A stretch of DNA of 64,000 nucleotides, from assembly GCF_041287255.1 (NCBI RefSeq), contig NZ_JBGGTX010000001.1:964001-1028000 (forward strand), in the 5' to 3' direction. A program made the position numbers and the translations under genes. Positions 62,501 to 64,000 of the stretch are shown one piece after another. Under the pieces are notes generated by a model, which did not search any database, was not told the DNA's origin, and saw only the letters and a program-made list of their open reading frames with translations. The stretch is from Tamlana flava. GTDB lineage: Bacteria; Bacteroidota; Bacteroidia; Flavobacteriales; Flavobacteriaceae. How positions within the stretch are numbered: position 1 is the stretch's first letter; the number at the start of each line of letters is the position of its first letter.

Positions 62501-63235
62501 AGCTTGATTTATTTCTACTGTTTGCGCTCCTATATCCTTATTGTTTTCCTTAACAGCCTTTACAATTTGGTTTAAACCAATCTTGTATTGGCGCATTAAT
62601 TCTGGATTTACATCAATTTGATATTCTTGCACATATCCCCCAATGGAGGCAACTTCAGAGACCCCGCTAGCAGAGGATAAAGCATATTTTACATAGTAAT
62701 CTTGAATGCTTCGCAGTTCATGTAAATCCCAACCACCGGTTACGTTACCATTTTCATCACGTCCTTCCAAGGTGTACCAAAATATTTGGCCTAAAGCGTT
62801 TGCATCTGGACCCAAAGCGGGATTTACACCTTCAGGTAATAGTCCACTTGGCAACGAATTGAGTTTTTCTAGAATTCGGCTTCTGCTCCAATAAAACTCT
62901 ATATCTTCCTCAAAAATGATGTAGATACTTGAAAAACCAAACATAGAGGAACTACGAATGGTTTTCACTCCTGGAATACCAAGCAAAGAGGTTGTTAACG
63001 GATAGGTAATTTGGTCTTCAATATCCTGTGGCGAGCGACCTTCCCACTTGGTAAATACTATTTGTTGGTTTTCACCAATATCAGGAATAGCATCTACAGC
63101 TACAGGTTTGGTTGGTAAAAATCCTGTATACCAATTAAACGGAGCATTAACGGTTCCCCACCCTACAAAAAGGACAAGTAGTAGAACTGCGACGAGTTTG
63201 TTTTCTATTAAAAATTTGATGCTTTTATTTAGCAT
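59528..63235 (-). CDS. CusA/CzcA-type heavy-metal RND pump
   Basis: 1235 residues, about 190 more than E. coli CusA. Typical blocks: FVGWGTVNAPF near the start, EGRSPQDIEDQITYPLTTSL, GMVDVGVIL-like AIGTMVDVGVILSENIIRHL (membrane Asp relay), FRPLAFTKTFAL, MPHSGVEENKRVL and ATDDGVVMATYLTQTF. The extra length comes mainly from a membrane insert near residues 530-640 (VLIALGLSVIVFGYWLGLIL onward), common in Bacteroidota CusA-like proteins, plus an insert in the periplasmic loop. It takes metal from adaptor and periplasm to the TolC channel. Cu(I) is inferred from the neighbours; Met-site residues were not verified. Confidence 0.93.
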   Translation of the reverse strand: MLNKSIKFLIENKLVAVLLLVLFVGWGTVNAPFNWYTGFLPTKPVAVDAIPDIGENQQIVFTKWEGRSPQDIEDQITYPLTTSLLGIPGVKTIRSSSMFGFSSIYIIFEEDIEFYWSRSRILEKLNSLPSGLLPEGVNPALGPDANALGQIFWYTLEGRDENGNVTGGWDLHELRSIQDYYVKYALSSASGVSEVASIGGYVQEYQIDVNPELMRQYKIGLNQIVKAVKENNKDIGAQTVEINQAEYLVRGLGYVKSIADIENAVVASEDFIAIKIKDVAKVSLGPATRRGILDKEGAEVVGGVVVARYGANPLEVINNVKAKINELSAGLPSKVLTDGRTSQVTIVPFYDRTELIQETLGTLNEALTLEILITILVIIIMVFNLRASVLISGLLPVAVLMVFIAMKLFGVDANIVALSGIAIAIGTMVDVGVILSENIIRHLDENENKLPINTVVYNATAEVSGAIVTAVMTTIISFIPVFTMIGAEGKLFRPLAFTKTFALTASIIVSLFLIPPFAAFLFRKKSIQKNFKYVLNGVLIALGLSVIVFGYWLGLILIAYGVTALLNLQNNISDKQTNLANIIISASAIVFLLAAYWRPLGVNESIFLNLIFVAIICFGLLGVFSLFIKYYTRILRWCLDNKLLFLSIPTAIVIAGFFIMKNTGKEFMPSLNEGSFLLMPTSMPHSGVEENKRVLQQLDMAVASIPEIETVVGKSGRTESALDPAPLSMYENIIQYKPEYMLNEYGERQRYKVNDEGLFELKDGRLIANPNNSENVTMTPVKRSQLIEDKNGEFYRNWRPEIQSPDDIWNEIVKVTKLPGVTSAPKLQPIETRLVMLQTGMRAPMGIKIKGQDLKQIEAFGMQLETILKEADGVKDEAVFADRIVGKPYLLIDINREKIARYGVSIEEVQNVLKVAVGGMSLTQTVEGRERYGVRVRYPRELRANPNDLEQIYVPVEKGSPVPLSELATIRYERGPQVIKSEDTFLVGYVLFDKMDGYAEVNVVENAQAMIQGKIDSGELIVPKGISYRFTGSYENQLRAEKTLSVVVPLALAIIFLILYFQFRSVGTSLMVFLGIAVAFAGGFLMIWLYGQSWFLNFSFFGENLRDLFQMHTINLSVAVWVGFIALFGIATDDGVVMATYLTQTFNRNTPETQKEIRASIVEAGEKRIRPCLMTTATTILALLPVLTSTGRGSDIMIPMAIPSFGGMIIALITLFVVPVLYSWKAEVQLNRTSK

Positions 63236-63342
63236 ATCTTTGATTGTTAAACTATTAGACGTGGGTGTTGAGATAACACCAAATACAATGAATTATCCTT
63301 ATGAACACAAAGTCATAGGATAAAAAGTCTAAAGTTTAAAAA

Positions 63343-63756
63343 TCAAATTAAATAGGTTTCGTCAATCTTGTAGATACGCCGGATGACTAATGGCGGCTTA
63401 TATTCTTCAAAAGAAGATACATTTTTATATAAACCTTCAAAAAGGTCAACATAAGTATAAATTAACGCAACAACGAAGACCTGTTGCTCAAAGGAAATTT
63501 TATCAACGTTTAATTGTAATTCATCTTGACCATCGATAACTACCTGCTTATCATCACAACAACTTTTTTTTGAGATGTCGCAACCATCATTTGATGGTTT
63601 TTCCATTTCCATACCACAGCCTTTTGCCTTATGGAACAGCGCAGTTTCAACTAAAGTATCCCCACAATAATGCATGTTTATAGTAAATGACATTGTAGTG
63701 AACAACACTATAAAAGCCATCGCTATTGATAATATTTTATGGAATGCCTGTTTCAT
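63343..63756 (-). CDS. HYC_CC_PP family secreted protein
   Basis: 137 residues with a signal-like N-terminus (ILSIAMAFIVLFTTMSFTIN) and the family landmarks HYCGDTLV (HYC), KKSCCDDKQ (CC) and YKPPLVIRR (PP). Members occur at the head of metal-efflux operons in Flavobacteriia and are thought to bind metal or take part in sensing; the role is not established. A second Cys set (KGCGMEME; DGCDIS) is present. It is the first gene of this operon. Confidence 0.85.
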   Translation of the reverse strand: MKQAFHKILSIAMAFIVLFTTMSFTINMHYCGDTLVETALFHKAKGCGMEMEKPSNDGCDISKKSCCDDKQVVIDGQDELQLNVDKISFEQQVFVVALIYTYVDLFEGLYKNVSSFEEYKPPLVIRRIYKIDETYLI

Positions 63757-63764
63757 ATCAATAA

Positions 63765-63772
63765 CAAAGTTA
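63765..63772 (-). promoter_or_regulatory. Candidate -7 element of the copper operon
   Basis: On the minus strand TAACTTTG fits TAnnTTTG exactly and ends 8 bp before the ATG of the HYC_CC_PP gene. The leader would be only a few bases. No clear TTG -33 was found. Confidence 0.4.
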
Positions 63773-63825
63773 GTAAAAATAAAAATATCAGCTCCATTTT
63801 TAGGAATAGATTAAGAAGTTCCATG

Positions 63826-63843
63826 AATGACATGCGTGTCATT
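63826..63843. promoter_or_regulatory. Inverted repeat, possible metal-regulator operator
   Basis: AATGACA-TGCG-TGTCATT is a perfect 7-bp inverted repeat with a 4-bp spacer, 70 bp upstream of the copper operon's first gene and about 53 bp upstream of the proposed -7 element. The position fits an activator site. No regulator gene lies in the window, so the binding factor is unknown. Confidence 0.4.
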
Positions 63844-63884
63844 TTAGAAAAAACAATCATTATTCTTGCATACAAATCAAAAAA

Positions 63885-63912
63885 AAGCCCTCCATGTTTC
63901 CATGAAGGGCTT
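63885..63912 (-). terminator. rRNA operon terminator
   Basis: On the minus strand a 12-bp stem with one mismatch (AAGCCCTTCATG / CATGGAGGGCTT), 4-nt loop, and a run of eight T. It lies a few bases after the 5S 3' end. Confidence 0.85.
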
Positions 63913-63918
63913 CCAAGA

Positions 63919-64000
<82 letters not shown>

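Overview
The window looks like a chromosome segment of a marine or soil Flavobacteriia (Bacteroidota). It is AT-rich, its promoters match the Bacteroidota -7 element TAnnTTTG, secreted proteins carry short signal peptides ending in AQ or lipoboxes ending in SC, and it holds typical flavobacterial blocks: DPP4 with POT transporters, a mevalonate-pathway pair, and the coaX / OMP / TPR / lptC / CNNM / PpiD-like series.

Layout. Positions 1-16200 are core chromosome: the 5' end of a thioredoxin-like gene, a peptide-use operon (DPP4 then two POT permeases, minus strand), a divergent mevalonate pair (HMG-CoA reductase and a GHMP kinase, plus strand), a PpiD-like chaperone, a long envelope operon ending in lptC and a CNNM/HlyC-type protein, and a tRNA-Phe gene with a clear promoter.

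Positions 16185-52766 form a 36.6 kb island inserted in the 3' end of tRNA-Phe. It is bounded by a 25-bp direct repeat of the tRNA end (one mismatch), and a tyrosine recombinase gene lies just inside the right end. Left part (16.7-39.5 kb): an apparently undescribed modular system. It has eight paralogs sharing an almost identical degenerate J-domain that lacks HPD. Seven then have a membrane segment, and the distal parts differ (SUMF/FGE-like, WG-repeat, BatD-like, FG-GAP plus SH3-like, multi-TM). With them lie a lid-less Hsp70, a membrane coiled-coil protein coupled to it, a 1005-residue protein built almost wholly of nonapeptides, and a 666-residue protein with 29 fourteen-residue coiled-coil repeats. 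Middle part (39.5-48.4 kb): minus-strand operons of small secreted or lipid-anchored proteins, with duplicated members and one WG-repeat protein. Right part (48.4-52.6 kb): a remnant of an older integrase, iteron-like repeats, a possible replication initiator, an excisionase-like HTH protein, an unknown protein and the integrase. I saw no conjugation, relaxase, phage structural or reverse transcriptase gene.

Positions 52767-63900 are a copper/heavy-metal efflux operon on the minus strand (HYC_CC_PP protein, CusA-like RND pump, TolC-like protein, CPC-type P-ATPase, PepSY protein, CusB-like adaptor, HMA lipoprotein). It lies directly downstream of an rRNA operon, whose 5S end and terminator close the window.

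Working idea for the island (inference): the cytosolic J-like domains are docking modules for the island Hsp70 or its partner, and the variable distal domains sit across the membrane as sensors or effectors. The two giant repeat proteins could be scaffolds. No biochemical function can be read directly from the sequence.
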